From Phlebopus portentosus (lineage: Eukaryota > Basidiomycota > Agaricomycetes > Boletales > Boletinellaceae): a stretch of DNA of 64,000 bases. Both the position numbers and the translations under genes were made by a program. The notes under the pieces are model-generated. The model saw only the letters and a list, made by a program, of their open reading frames with translations, was not told where the DNA came from and ran no database searches. Shown here piece after piece: positions 24,208 to 35,947 of the stretch (its first letter is position 1; each line of letters opens with the position of its first letter). The stretch covers positions 744,001-808,000 of the forward strand of contig JAYXKI010000003.1 in assembly GCA_037892935.1 (NCBI GenBank), written 5' to 3'.

Positions 24208-26808
24208 ATGTCTCCCGCTGTCGTCGTTTCTCAGTCGTCTCCAAGTTCTTCAAAAGAGCCTTCGAAGCCAACACACCGTTCAGAGTCTGCGAAGGCACAG
24301 CCTCGTGCGCACAAGACTAGAGTAAATAAAAGGCTTGCTAGGGCTAGGCGAGACGTAGAGAGTGATGATGAGATTGAACGGGAGACAATGAGCGACGTGT
24401 CAGATACGGACGATGACCTTACACCGTCTGACTCCGCTTCCGATTCCGAGGCAGAATCCGAGTCCGAGTCGCTTGTCATGCATAACGGGCGACATCATGC
24501 GGACACCCCGAGCACGACGCAGAGCCCTCCGCCTGGAGAGGTCGAGGGCTTGGGTGCGAAGTCAGACTTGGACGCTGTCGACGCCTCTCAATCACCACCA
24601 CCACGCTCTACGCCTGCATTCTTTAATGCAGGCAATGACTGGTCAGACATGGTAACAGCCGAAAGTGCGAATGGTGCTGCACCACTTCCCGTTATCGATT
24701 TCTCTGAACTAGCTGCTGGTGAACCGCCACATCTGACTCATCAGGATACGGAAGACGTCACTGGAAACAAGGAAGAGGACACGAGCACTCGGCACGGGAC
24801 TGAACAGCCGCAGCGTGGCGGGAGTCCAAGTTCTCGTGTTGTGGGAGGTCGTTCTGCTAGACAAGCTTACCAGCAGCGTTTGCAATCCGATCCGTCTTTC
24901 GTACCGACTGTTGGAGAATTTTGGAGTCATGACGACAGACTCATGCAGAAAGATCTGCGAAGCTTAAGTGACTGGTGGAGAGGTCGTTGGCAAGGCCGAG
25001 GGCGTGGAAGAGGAGGATTTATTGGGAGGGGCATGCGCGGCTGTGGGCGAGGCGGCTTCTCTGCGACTCCAAGACCTGTTGTATCCAATGGCTCAGAGGA
25101 TGGACTTCATAATCCGGGTGAAGATGCTCCGCAACCAGACCATACCGTTCCGCCAGTCGAGAAAGCCTGGACACACGACGGATTCGAGGAACTGAAGGCA
25201 AAGGAGGAACAGCGCCGTGCGGCGCATAAGCGTGCGGTAAAGCCTAGGCCTGGAACAAGAGGTATGGCGAACGGAACGTCCACCTCACCGTCACGGGGCG
25301 GATTCGTTCCTCGTGGCCATGGGTCATTCCGGGCAGCGTCGTCACCGGCACCATCCCGCATGAGTTACATACAACGACTTCGTTCACAACGCGATCGTCC
25401 TTGGTTCACTATGAAGCCGGAGCATGTATGGACAAAACAGTTTGAGGGCTTCTTGTTTTCCGAACCCTCTCTCAAGTCGAAGCCCGGTAAACCTGCTAGT
25501 TATCGCGTTCATCTGCCTGGGAAGGGTACGGAGATCATCCGAGCACCTGCTCCTGAACATGCTTCTGAGGATGCTTCGGAACTGCGCTCTCAGCCACCGT
25601 CAGAAATGACTGCGTTTACTGATGCTGGCTCTAGAATGATTGTGGTGAAGTTACCAATCGGTAAAGACGTATTTGGTTCTGAAGAGTCGGTCAAGCTACC
25701 GGAGTCAATCACCACCGCAGAGGATCTTCCTGTAGAGACGTCTATCCCCGGATCCTCGTTGCAGTTCTCAACTATCGAGCAGGCGGAGGGTACATATGTT
25801 CGCCCGGTGCAATCGGAACAAGGTCTTGTTCCCGCCCAATCTCCTGGACAAGGCGACGTGACGGCGACCCCGGCTCTCACGAGGAACAACTCGCTGAGTG
25901 AGAAATCCTTTGCAGATCTGAACGGTGTCTCGATGGAAGCAGAGCAGTCTGCTTTTGAGACTGTCAAGTACGCTCCAGAAGCAATACCTGTGATACCCGC
26001 ACCTATAGCTCCGCCTCCCGTTCAGACTTCCTTCCCTACTCCCTTGCAACCAACACCGTCATACTCTCCAGCTCCGTATGGTTATCCTGCTTTGCCACCT
26101 GGTGTCGCTGTCAACCAACAGGGCTTTACATACGAAGTTGCTTCCGGTCGTCCTGTATATTTGCATTCTACCCCACCACCTCAAATTCCGATGTATAATC
26201 CACGCCCTATACCCTTTATACCTGGACATATGCATCACCACTCACTGTCCGGTGACTTTATTCCGGGTCCGTCCACACCGCCGATCAATGGCTTCATTGA
26301 CCCATCGACTGGGCAGCCGTTTTTCCAGCTGCCACGTCAGAGTAGTAGTCGTATCGAAATTCGCGCGCCGAGCGACGCTAACGAAGGTCAAGCTCGAGTG
26401 AAGCGCGATCGTCGTCCATCAAACCTCCGCAGTGTAACAATGGCAGGGCAAAATGGCGAAGCCGGGCAAAATGGCGAGACGAATCAGGAGCAGCAACAGC
26501 CATCGTCTTTCACAGGGCTTTCCGCATATGCTGAATATCCACCTACGCCGGAGTATTATCAGTCGGGAATGATTGGTGGGATGGCTTCGCAACCAACGTA
26601 TCAGCCTTCTGAAAATACAGCCTCGATGTCACCTGGGAGTGAGGTACCGCCTCAGTCCCAACAGCCATCGATTATGGGATATCCGCCGTATCAGCAGCAG
26701 TACTATTATCCGGAGCAGTACTACCCGTACATTGAAATGCCTCAGCAGCCTGGTCAGTACGACCCGTACAATACGGACCCACGTCAACAACCTCCAGTAT
26801 ATTACTAG
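24208..26808 (+). CDS. Barentsz/CASC3 (MLN51)-like exon junction complex protein
   Basis: Single-exon protein of 866 residues. The N-terminus is basic, then acidic/Ser-rich (residues 50-95). The Btz (SELOR) core is at about residues 215-330. It has RLQSDPSFVPTVGEFWSHDD and LRSLSDWWRGRWQGRGRGRG, an RGG-rich segment, then KAWTHDGFEELKAKEEQRRA. These match the eIF4AIII- and RNA-binding stretches that clamp the exon junction complex onto spliced mRNA. A second WFTMKPEHVWTKQFEGFL-type segment follows near residue 400. The C-terminal half is Pro/Gln/Tyr-rich and disordered, ending in YYYPEQYYPYIEMPQQPGQY. A direct repeat (AGQNGEAGQNGE) lies near residue 750. Family identity rests on the DPSFVP...F..HDD and W.HD.FEE motifs. 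An exon junction component fits the intron density of this genome. Confidence 0.83.
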   Translation: MSPAVVVSQSSPSSSKEPSKPTHRSESAKAQPRAHKTRVNKRLARARRDVESDDEIERETMSDVSDTDDDLTPSDSASDSEAESESESLVMHNGRHHADTPSTTQSPPPGEVEGLGAKSDLDAVDASQSPPPRSTPAFFNAGNDWSDMVTAESANGAAPLPVIDFSELAAGEPPHLTHQDTEDVTGNKEEDTSTRHGTEQPQRGGSPSSRVVGGRSARQAYQQRLQSDPSFVPTVGEFWSHDDRLMQKDLRSLSDWWRGRWQGRGRGRGGFIGRGMRGCGRGGFSATPRPVVSNGSEDGLHNPGEDAPQPDHTVPPVEKAWTHDGFEELKAKEEQRRAAHKRAVKPRPGTRGMANGTSTSPSRGGFVPRGHGSFRAASSPAPSRMSYIQRLRSQRDRPWFTMKPEHVWTKQFEGFLFSEPSLKSKPGKPASYRVHLPGKGTEIIRAPAPEHASEDASELRSQPPSEMTAFTDAGSRMIVVKLPIGKDVFGSEESVKLPESITTAEDLPVETSIPGSSLQFSTIEQAEGTYVRPVQSEQGLVPAQSPGQGDVTATPALTRNNSLSEKSFADLNGVSMEAEQSAFETVKYAPEAIPVIPAPIAPPPVQTSFPTPLQPTPSYSPAPYGYPALPPGVAVNQQGFTYEVASGRPVYLHSTPPPQIPMYNPRPIPFIPGHMHHHSLSGDFIPGPSTPPINGFIDPSTGQPFFQLPRQSSSRIEIRAPSDANEGQARVKRDRRPSNLRSVTMAGQNGEAGQNGETNQEQQQPSSFTGLSAYAEYPPTPEYYQSGMIGGMASQPTYQPSENTASMSPGSEVPPQSQQPSIMGYPPYQQQYYYPEQYYPYIEMPQQPGQYDPYNTDPRQQPPVYY

Positions 26809-27599
26809 GCTTAATTCGTTGAACTTCCTTTTGTACTTTTTTCTTCGTTCTTTGTACACTTTAATAATTTTAATCCCTTCTCTTTTCTCCTCGCTTTGTT
26901 TTCTGTTTCGCCTCGCCTTGTCCACTTATGTCACAACTTTGTTTTAACTCAAATTTGAGCTCTGTTTTGACTTTTCACACGCATCCTTATACACAATCAT
27001 ACACCCTTTCGTCCACTCATCCACACTACCAACTGACTTCATCACATGCACGATACTTACTCACGATGTCCGTGTTTTCCTCTCAATCCGCCTGTTTCTC
27101 AATTTGCTCGATTATTATTCCTTTTCACAATCGTGCTTTCTTGGATTTGATAACAATATGGCCTGTATTCCCTTGCAGACCTAAGCTGTATCACAACATG
27201 CTTTGTTTATGACCAATTTTCTTATGTCTTGGTGTTCATTTTGGAAAATAAAGAATTCAAAATTCATATAATTCAGGTGGTAGGGCCACCGTTTGTCACG
27301 TGCGCCAAAGTTACATAATATGTGTGATTTGCCTTCGTTTGCTCCTCGTCACTTTGTCAGCGACCACCACCGACGGTCGTCTCGCATTTGCTCACCGTCA
27401 TCGTTCAATCCCACTGGGTTCTGGTAAGTGGACAGCGACGTCGAGGACGTTCGTTAGAACCATGGTTGAACATTTTAACTAGCTTTAGCTCGCCTTTTAC
27501 ATTCTTTTATCTCGACTGGGCGCCCAGAGTCGGCCCGCCTGTAACCACACGCAAAGTCGTCGCAAGCCGCTCTATCGCATTATCTGAGTCGATTCCACC
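26809..27599. other. 3' flank and TFIIB promoter, no gene seen
   Basis: T-rich 3' flank of the Barentsz-like gene, including an AATAAA-type signal near 27247, followed by the TFIIB promoter and leader. A GTAAGTGG at 27425 followed by an acceptor-like CTAGCTTTAG at about 27479-27488 could be a 5' UTR intron. No coding region is supported. Confidence 0.45.
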
Positions 27600-28734
27600 A
27601 TGGCATATGCGCAACCATTCCCGCTTGCTGCGCCGCATCAGACCCAGCTTCCCAAAAATGCTTACGGCCCAGATCTGGCAGTGCGCCTCGTTTGTCCAGA
27701 ATGTCGCGACCCGAATCCGAACATTATCGAGGAGTTTGGTAGCGGCGACCTTGTATGTGGTAGCTGTGGACTTATTCTGGGTGACCGTGTCGTTGATACG
27801 CGGAGCGAATGGCGTGTAAGTGCTATTCTACAGTTGTTCTTTGTTTGAGCCTCTTTGATTTTACCACAGTTTTTATGTGACTTAGACATTTGCAAATGAT
27901 GAGGGTGATGACCCATCTCGTGTTGGAGCTGCTATTGACCCTTTGATGGAGGGTATGGAACAGCTCGACACTGTTATCAGTTTCCGCGATGGCGGTTCTG
28001 GAGTAGCGCGTGAATTGCAAAGGGCAGCATCACGCGCACAAAGTTCGCGTTCAGAGCGCAATTTGCTGCAAGCATTTCGCGACATCTCTAGCTGGTGCGA
28101 TCAATTCTCGCTACCGAAGACGATTAGCGATATTGCGAAGCAGCTTTACAAGCGTGCGGATGAGGAAAAGTTGTTACGAGGGAAGAGCCTCGACGCGGTC
28201 ATTGCCGCATGCATCTTTATCGCCTGTCGGCAGGCGCACGTCCCACGCACGTTCCGCGAGATGTGTACTCTGACCCATGTGTCAAAGAAGACACTCGGTC
28301 AATGCTACAAGACACTTGAAAAGGCGTTTAATCTTGCCGCCGCCGGTTCGGGGAGCAACACGCAGAATCTGAAGCCGGATCCTTCTGCGACGACGACGAA
28401 CCCGCAGGATCTCTTGGCTCGGTACTGCAACCATCTTGGCTTACCTCATTTAGTACAGTCGACCGCTTCCGAGATCATCTCAACCGGAAAGGAGCATGCA
28501 TTTACAGATGGGCGGAGTCCCATCTCGATTGCCAGCGGTTCGATTTACTTCACCACGCAGTTACTCGGCATCCCATTGACGATGAAGGATCTTTGCGATG
28601 TTGCTGGTGTCAGTGAGAGCACTGTGAAGTTGGTGTTTAGGATTTACTGTGACCATCGGGAGGATGTGGTGAAGAAGGAGTGGTTGGATAACGGCAAGGC
28701 GAAGTTTGACAGGCTACCGCCGCTGCCGATCTAG
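27600..28734 (+). CDS. SUA7: Transcription initiation factor TFIIB
   Basis: General RNA polymerase II factor that bridges TBP-DNA and the polymerase. Two exons (27600-27815, 27886-28734) give 354 residues, close to the usual size. The N-terminal zinc ribbon has CPECRDPN and CGSCGLILGDRVVD; the B-reader/linker follows with EWRTFANDEGDDPSRVG. Cyclin repeat 1 contains ERNLLQAFRDISSWCDQFSL and LDAVIAACIFIACRQAHVPR; cyclin repeat 2 contains LARYCNHLGLP, SPISIASGSIYF and MKDLCDVAGVSESTVKLVF. The ATG sits in a perfect CCACC-ATG-G context. It converges with RRS1, 164 bases between stop codons. Confidence 0.96.
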
Positions 28735-28898
28735 CTCATAGCAGGCTTCAGTCCTGCGGACGCTATTATGTATTTTAGAACACTTTTCTTAGCTGGGCAA
28801 TACATCTGGATTCCTAGCCTAGACAAATGTAATGATAGCTAATTGTGAATGTAAAAGATCCAATAACAAAGTTAAGCGAGAGGACGTGGATAGAATGC

Positions 28899-30112
28899 TC
28901 ATCGCTTCCCAGACTTTGATTTTGAGCCTTTCTTCGAGCGTTTCGAGGACCTTTCTTGCGCCAGGGCGACGCTACCTTTGCCCTTGCTCGCAATACGAAT
29001 CGCTTTCCGTACATTAAGTACATCATCACCTCGACCTTTACTCTTTTTGCCTGAACTATCAAGCTTGGAAATGAGAGCAAGTGATGCCTTCTTCTCCTCT
29101 TCGACAGAACGTTCTGTGGGATCGAACTACATACATACAGCATCATCAGTATGGAGTCGTGGCTTAAGCCAGAGAAGTAAGATAACAGCCTGCCTACCTT
29201 TCGCTTAACACCGCGAGGTTTCTTCTCCCCTTCTAGTGTACGATCGAATTTCCCCATGCTGGCCGTACTTGCTCGAGTCGTTGCAAGTGTGCGCTCGATT
29301 TCGGATTTTCGTGACTCGCGCGTCGCAACTGCAAGGTTTTGTAGTTGTTGCTTCTCGTTCTTCGTTACGCGCGCTTTACGAGTATCACGAAGTTCCTTCT
29401 CAGGATTGGCATCGACATCTGCAAGGACAAAGATTAGGCATGAGATAGAATATAAAGAATATGAAGGGAAGAGTAAGGCGACGGGAAGGGAGCAAAAGCA
29501 GGTGGAAAAAATATAAACGTACCAGCATTCGCCTTAACTTCCGTAATCCACTGGCCTTCCCCTTCCTTGTTTTTCGCATCCTTCCCCCATTTCGCAACCC
29601 ACTCTCCGCGTTCTTCATCCCATACCTTCCGGTCCTTGCGCTTCTTCTGTATACCCTTCGCAGCTGCAAAACGCTCCCATTTAGTTGGTGGCTTGGGCTT
29701 GGGTAATGGCTTGGCGCGAGGAAGGAGCGTCGTTGGTGGCGGGAGGAGCGTGAGTGGACCGTCTGGTATGGACTGTGTTGGAAGTTGTAGGAGAGCGGAG
29801 AGGAGGACTTGCACGCCGTCTCGTGCTGTTGATTGGAGATGTGCTTCGAGGTCGCAACTTCGACACAGCGACGGATGAAAAGTTAAGTACCATTCTTTGC
29901 GCTATCGAAGAGGTTATTACGCACTTGTATTCCTCAGCAGGAATTGGGTTTGGGTCAGTAACCGTCAAGTAGCCAATATCGAGCTGCAGTTCCGTGTCTT
30001 TCTCAACAGTCACGGCATTACTATACAAGTTTATTCAACTTATTCACGAAAGTGATATCCGAAGCACTTACTGACGCTCTGCTTGAGTTGCTAGTATCCC
30101 AGAGACATCCAT
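28899..30112 (-). CDS. RRS1: Ribosome biogenesis regulatory protein RRS1
   Basis: Nucleolar protein that, with Rpf2 and 5S RNP, builds the large ribosomal subunit. The protein begins MDVSGILATQAERQ, continues with YLTVTDPNPIPAEEYK, DGVQVLLSALLQLPTQ and the signature PPTKWERFAAAKGIQKKRKD followed by VWDEERGEWVAKWG. Later comes MGKFDRTLEGEKKPRGVKRK, and the C-terminus is strongly basic (SSKRSKKGSKSKSGKR). All family blocks are present in order across about five exons. The stop is at 28899-28901. Confidence 0.93.
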
Positions 30113-30290
30113 GCTGTCGTAAAAGTTCGAAAGGAAAGTGTAAGAAGGAAAAGTTTACAGAAGTTGCCTATTATGGCGGAGTGTAAATAGATACAAACAC
30201 AACGCCTTCATTCAGTACATACTTCTATTTTTCTTCACAAAGAGGACAGCACTAATAATATTAATATTGTTTGGGTTTGGATAATATCTA

Positions 30291-31409
30291 TCAGGTCAGA
30301 TTAGGGTAGTGAACAGATGAAGTAGGCTGCAGTATAGCAACTTCATTCTTCGTCCCAAGTGCTCTCCACCCAGTTCCTGCTCCTTCTCCTTGCGATTTGC
30401 TCTTTGGAAGAGTACCGAGTGTCTTCGCTATGAAATTGGCATCCGTTAAGGGAGACAGGTCGTTTCTCTTGGGTAAAAACTAAGAAAGCACATAATAATA
30501 AATCTAAAGCAAATTAGTAAAAATGTAATAACACACATTTTTGACAGCTTCATACGGAGCTTCCCAACCGCTTGATTCTCGGATAACTAGCGGAGGAGAG
30601 CTAGTGAATGAATGGTATAGTCGGGTGTCGAATGTACGGAAAAGGACGTTGTCTACACGGAGCGTGAAGCGCGAAAGGATGAAGATGCATCCTGGCATAA
30701 CCCTCTATCAAGCGGAACTGAGCGTACTATCAGATCAGATCAGGATTCAAGTGACACCAACAATGCGAACGATTAGATGCGATGATCCATTGTCATGCAA
30801 CTCATCCTCGAAGAGAGGGATTTCAGCGTAAAAGAGGATCGGATCTGGTCTCGTCAACTCTGGGATTGGGATTGTGTGCGCTGGGTTATCTGTTTCTGCA
30901 GGGCCAAATGTCGACTGCGTATCAGCTCTCTCGCCCTCGTGGCCTGCATACGCGGTGGTATATGTCCAGTCATACGATTTAGTAGGCACCGTCTTAGGCA
31001 TCGGAAGTGCCGATCCAGGTTCTGTTCTGCAAAGCTCTCAGCCTTGATTACTTCCTTCTATCCTAATGAAGGAGACGCACGCTCACCGACTCCTAAGCCA
31101 CGCATCCGCATAGCCGACTTTAACAGCGCCATCTCCAGGTCCCAGTTCACCATTCTTCACACCACGCAATGCATTCTCTACATCGAAAGTATATGTCCAA
31201 CCACTTGGATCGTGGCGTAGCTCTAACTTGTTGCGACCGAAAGTCATTTCTGGTAATGGGATGCCGAGCGATCGTTGAAGTGCGTCTGCTTCGGAGGCAG
31301 AGACAATAGGCCTTGTAGTGGCTGAGATGCTCCAATCGTTGACATCGATCCTTCGGAAGCCATTTTCTTCATGTATTGTATGTTTTGGGAGAGTTGCTGC
31401 TGTGTTCAT
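30291..31409 (-). CDS. TIP41: TIP41-like regulator of PP2A in TOR signalling
   Basis: Binds the PP2A regulator Tap42/alpha4 or PP2A catalytic subunits downstream of TOR. Blocks in order: FRRIDVNDWSISATTRPIVS, LGIPLPEMTFGRNKLELRH, WTYTFDVENALRGV, the acidic DWTYTTAYAGHEG region, ELTRPDPILFYAEIPLFEDE with LHDNGSSHLIVRI, and FILSRFTLRVDNVLFRTFDT, the family core. The C-terminal tail is short. About 290 residues. Start codon 31409 is the first in-frame ATG before the conserved block. It is divergent from the dynein gene with 207 bases between start codons. Confidence 0.93.
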
Positions 31410-31616
31410 CTTGTCTCGTATATTACGAGCAGATGATAAGGTCAAGAGATGAGATGATTGGAGTGGACAACACGAGAAATTATATTTCAACCGACGCGAC
31501 GCGTCTTGCCGCCTCGAACTTCCTTTCATACACCTACTCGCACCGACGCACTTCCCTTGTCTTACTCTCTTCAAGTACAAGTCCAGCGGAAGAACAGCCT
31601 TCCTTTGCCTATATAA

Positions 31617-33623
31617 ATGCCTGTCGAAGACTCTCGACCAACTTCCCCAGAAGAACCGCCTCAAGACCTCTGGTCATCCATTCTCGACTCCGTATCCACT
31701 TCACGTTCCATCCCCTCCAAACAGATATTACTTCTAGGCGAGCCATCTTCTGGTAAATCTACAATTTCAGCTGCGCTCCTTAGGAAGCCATTGTTAGAGG
31801 ATAAAGAGGGTCAACAGGACTTTGCTGTTGGGTATGATTGGGCGGACGTGCGTGATGAAGCTGATGAAGGTGCGCTTGCTTTATATTCTCATAGTACTTT
31901 GAGTTAAGGTCCTAATCTTTCGGGCAGATACTCTAGCACGACTGAGCGTGTATACCGTGCTGAGTTCTGCTTCGCCGCATCTAGCTCTTCTTCCGCACTT
32001 CGTTCCTCCGCGCACGGCGCTACCTCACAGCGCAGTTATGATTGTGCTTGACTGGACAAAACCATGGACATTCGTCTCACAGCTTCGGTTATGGCTTGCT
32101 TGGGTCGAAGCCTGGGTGAAAGGTGATGGTTCACGCGATCTTGAAGTCTTGCGAGAAGAAAACAGGGAAAGGTGTACGTTATCCCAACCCCTGTATCTAT
32201 CAAGAAAATATACTTACAGCCATTCACTTTTCAAGTACAATCCTATATTCAACGATACACAGAGCCCAATTCAGATAGTATACCCACAACGTCAACTGTG
32301 AACGATACCCTCTTACCACTTGGACCTGGAACCCTCACGCATAATACATCTGGTGTACCGATTACTGTTGTCTGTGCGAAAGCAGACTTAATTGACGACC
32401 AGGGAGATCCTCTTGTAGGCGGCTCAGCCGGAATGGGTGGAATGGTCAAAGGCAAGGGAAGTGAATGGGAAGAACAGACGGATGGCATTATGCAAGTGCT
32501 TCGGGTCATTTGCTTGAAGTGTAAGTTAGGGAAAGGTTCACTACGGTTGAGCCGCGCTAATTCAGGTTTCTTAATATAGATGGTGCTGCCCTCTTTTACA
32601 CAACTCAAACTCCTCAGACTCTTCAACGGCTCCGACAGTATGCACTGCACATGCTCTTTGTACCCCCGGCTCCATCTCCTGGTCTCTCCTCGACTGAGTC
32701 CGTCGCCCTTCATCGCAATCCGTTCCCTTTTACCGAGAAGTCGAACATTCTTGATCGGGATCATATTCTCGTACCTATTGGCTGGGACAGCTGGGGCAAG
32801 ATTGCTGTGCTGAGAGACGGATTTGACGCGAAACTCTGGAATGACGCTTGGGAGAATGATTTGCAAGATGAATCGAACCCTAATGACGGTAAAGGAGCTG
32901 AACGCGGTGCGAAAGCACTGTACACAGACTTGGTACCAGACCGAGGAATTAAGGTAGGTCGTGGCTAAATTATTTTTCTGGGCGAAAGAATCTAATTGTT
33001 CTCAAAGCCCCATCCTTTACCACCGTTACTTGAGCCAATGCCTGAGCAGTCATTCCTCGCGAAACACTATGATGAAAACGCAAAGAAGGGCGATCGTGAT
33101 CCCCGTGCGGCATTCCGGAATCAGAATGAAATGCCCGGGCAAATTGCAGCGGGCATCGTCGGGCCAATGGGCAGTAGCTCGTTCAATTTACCGAATGTCG
33201 AACGAGCGCTTAGTGAAATGGAAGGCGGCTTCTCGACTGGTGCGGCTGCTGATAGGAAGCCGGGAAGAAGAGTGAGAGCCTTTCATTCGATGTCGGGTAT
33301 CCGAATATTGAAAACGTATTGCTGTCATTCAGGACTTGCCAGCTCGTACGTCGAGCGGTTTAACCAGCTCAACTCTAGGACAGTCGACATCAAGCAGACC
33401 AGTAGGAGCTTCTGGCCTCGCGGGCGTGCCAATTGCTCCTGCCGGGCAGAGTCAGCACGAGGTTCTGCAAAACTTCTTCCAGAGCTTGCTGAGCTCTCGA
33501 GGAGACCGTGGGGGAGCACGATCAGCGACACCAAGCACTCAGAACGGTCAGAGCAAACCAACCCAGAATGGTATAGGTTCAGAAGCAGGAGAGCTCAATG
33601 GCTCCGGGAGCGGAACAGAATAG
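31617..33623 (+). CDS. Cytoplasmic dynein light intermediate chain
   Basis: Subunit linking the dynein heavy chain to cargo adaptors for minus-end transport of nuclei and vesicles in hyphae. A Ras-like fold with a P-loop, LLGEPSSGKSTI (about residues 40-51), then VGYDWADVRDE, LSVYTVLSSASPHLALL, VMIVLDWTKPWTFVSQLRLW, PITVVCAKADLID, VICLKYGAALFYTTQ and ILVPIGWDSWGKI. The C-terminal half has EQSFLAKHYDENAKKGDRDP, the adaptor-binding-type segment VLQNFFQSLLSSRG and a Ser/Gly-rich end. About 560 residues, normal for the family; six or so exons. The first exon starts with an ATG after a short AT-rich leader. Confidence 0.92.
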
Positions 33624-33881
33624 GGGCTGGTTTCTATTTTGTGAAATTTAGAGTTGGGGTATTTGTTCTGGTCTGGTTCTGTTGTGTACATGCCCATTTT
33701 CGTTACAATTGAATTGATTATGTGGCTCCAGTTACTTTTATTGTGGGTCCCTAGTCACGAGGCTGTGTAAGCAACGGAAATCTCCCACGGTATCATTCAG
33801 GGTCCCGCCGCGCGACGGGTTTCGCCCATGGAAATCTCCCAGACGAGACCATCTCTTGCTTCCCCTACCATATAAGCTCCC

Positions 33882-35721
33882 ATGGGTCGCTGGTGAGCTC
33901 ACTCTTCCTCCCTCAATATACCGCGTACTCATCCCTGTCCAGGACGCTCAGACATACCGATGAAGTGCTCGTCACGAAGATAGAGTCTATTATGTGAGAA
34001 AGAAGTGTGTTTTATCGTTACATCAGCAGCAACTGACGCATCTCCACGCTTTTTTCTGCCTAGTGCTGGTGCAATCAGGAAGCTCAGAGAAGAGCATGAT
34101 GCAAAGACCAAACCGTCGCTGTCCTACGAAGGCTTCGTAGAGAACCTGGACGAGGAGGATACCTTCGTGGTCACTATGATTGAGATCCTACTCAAGGTGT
34201 GTGCCCCGGCTCAGTATATGCCAAATATGTGTTCTGACCTTTAAGTAGGAGCTAGCCGACCGTCGAGCGCGACCTTCAGTCGAAGACAAACGACTTATCT
34301 CCCAGCATACCTCCGAAAGTCTGCACTCACTCGCCTTAAGCGGGACCTACCACCCTGCGCCATACAACCGTTTTAGAAACAGGTCGACCACGAACTTGAA
34401 TGGCGGGCCCGGGTTTTTGTATACGCCGGCTGATTCTGACGAAGATGATTACGGTATTGGAGATGGGATGGGCGGAATTGAAGGCGCTCGAATTGACTCG
34501 GCTCTGTATGATGTTTACAGCAATGGAGGGCAGATGGGGAATCCACGTGGGTACCCACCAGCACCAACGATGCTCACAACTGGTCGTACAGACGACCCTT
34601 CTGTAGCCCACAGACCTTACGAAGGGGCTGCTTCGATACCAGGACGGCATCTACCAGTTCCACATAGTCATTTTATACCTGCAGGCACGAGAAGATGGAC
34701 TTCAGTATTCGGTTCAGGAGCTGGTAGCACCAATAGTAACCCGTCTAACAATACGTCATCCTTAGGGCGCCCTCCGACTGGCCATGCGGGCCGTAATTAC
34801 AGGTTTCAACCGCTTCGTGCTAGAGTGCAGATGCCTGACCTGGCGTCAGAGTTCTCAGAGTTTGCGGCGCGTAGACGCTCAAGCCACAGGCAGCTCCTTC
34901 AAGGTCGAGACAGAGCTGCTTCGGAAGGCACTCAGATATTAAGAGCTCCTAGTACGCGTCTGGCTGAGATTCCGCCACCGGCTTCGTCGACGTTTTATGA
35001 CCTTCCTCGAGCCACATTATTTGACCCACCCAGTCCCTCAACGCGGGACAATACCACTCGTGTCCCGTCTCCATCTCCTTCCACAGAAGCAGAAGAAGCG
35101 CAGCCTGGACGTACTTCGGCTGCTAACCCAACTCGTCCTGCCTTGTCGCGTGGCTCGAGTCTTCTTTACGATTCCCCTGAAAACGGCGATATCTCGACTA
35201 ATCCTCATCCCCTGCTCGGAGGGACACTTGCAGAGTGGCGGAGCCACACACCTGCACCAACTGCTTCTGGGATTCCGCTACGCCGCGGAGGCATACAAGC
35301 ACCAGAAATGATGCTTCCTCCAGTAGATTCAATATTCCCCCCAGACCCGCTAGCGAGGCATTTGATAATACCTTCTTCGCTTCTACGCCCGGAGAGTGAG
35401 GTGGATGACGGATTTGAAAGAGAGTTGCAGGCGTTTGACGCTTGGTCTGCTGCCACCGCTACTGATCGGATGTTCACGTCAGAACGACAACATCAAGAGA
35501 GCTCGTCATCTTCAGTTCCCCCTCAGGAAGCACCTACGAGCTTGCCCACCCCTCGGTCTGTTTCGCCTACTGGAGAAAATTCACGTTCGAAATCTAGATG
35601 GAGCTGCGCAATAGAGACACCTCCATTCCATTGCCTCAGGACTTGTTTCCCCGCTTTCGTCGCCATTTTATGCATGCTCCCGCTTTCGTCCTTTTCTAGC
35701 TTTGCGAGTGTTTACCTTTGA
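33882..35721 (+). CDS. Unrecognised Ser/Pro-rich protein with an 11-base first exon
   Basis: The best model splices ATGGGTCGCTG (33882-33892) over a 50-base GTGAGC...CCAG intron to give MGRWTLRHTDEVLVTKIESI, then over two more introns to AGAIRKLREEHDAKTKPSLS, YEGFVENLDEEDTFVVTMIE and a long last exon. That exon is about 480 residues of Ser/Pro/Arg-rich, mostly disordered sequence with repeated RGSSLLYD, TLFDPPSP and LIIPSSLLRPESE segments. No domain is recognised. The folded-looking part is the first 60-70 residues, a probable helix pair. The first ATG lies only a few bases after a TATAAG string, which weakens the model; an alternative is initiation from a distal leader exon. The last 40 residues look unlike the rest and may come from a missed intron. 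Confidence 0.6.
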
Positions 35722-35947
35722 AAAGAACGTCACGTTCGAGTTTATGATGGCTTCTCAGTTTTTTTACGCCTCTTTTCGTGATAATAACAAGCGGTTTGAT
35801 TCATGATTGTGTATAGTAGATGTTTTGGACTCGCATGAAATGACGATATAGGCCAAGACCTTCACTGCATTGTAAAGTCTGAGAATGTGAGATGGATTGC
35901 TAACGCGACACGGTACACACAAAAAATACAGGAATATCCAATGCGTA

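Noticed and set aside
32249..32866. Minus-strand open frame of 205 codons
   Set aside because: Antisense to conserved exons of dynein light intermediate chain.
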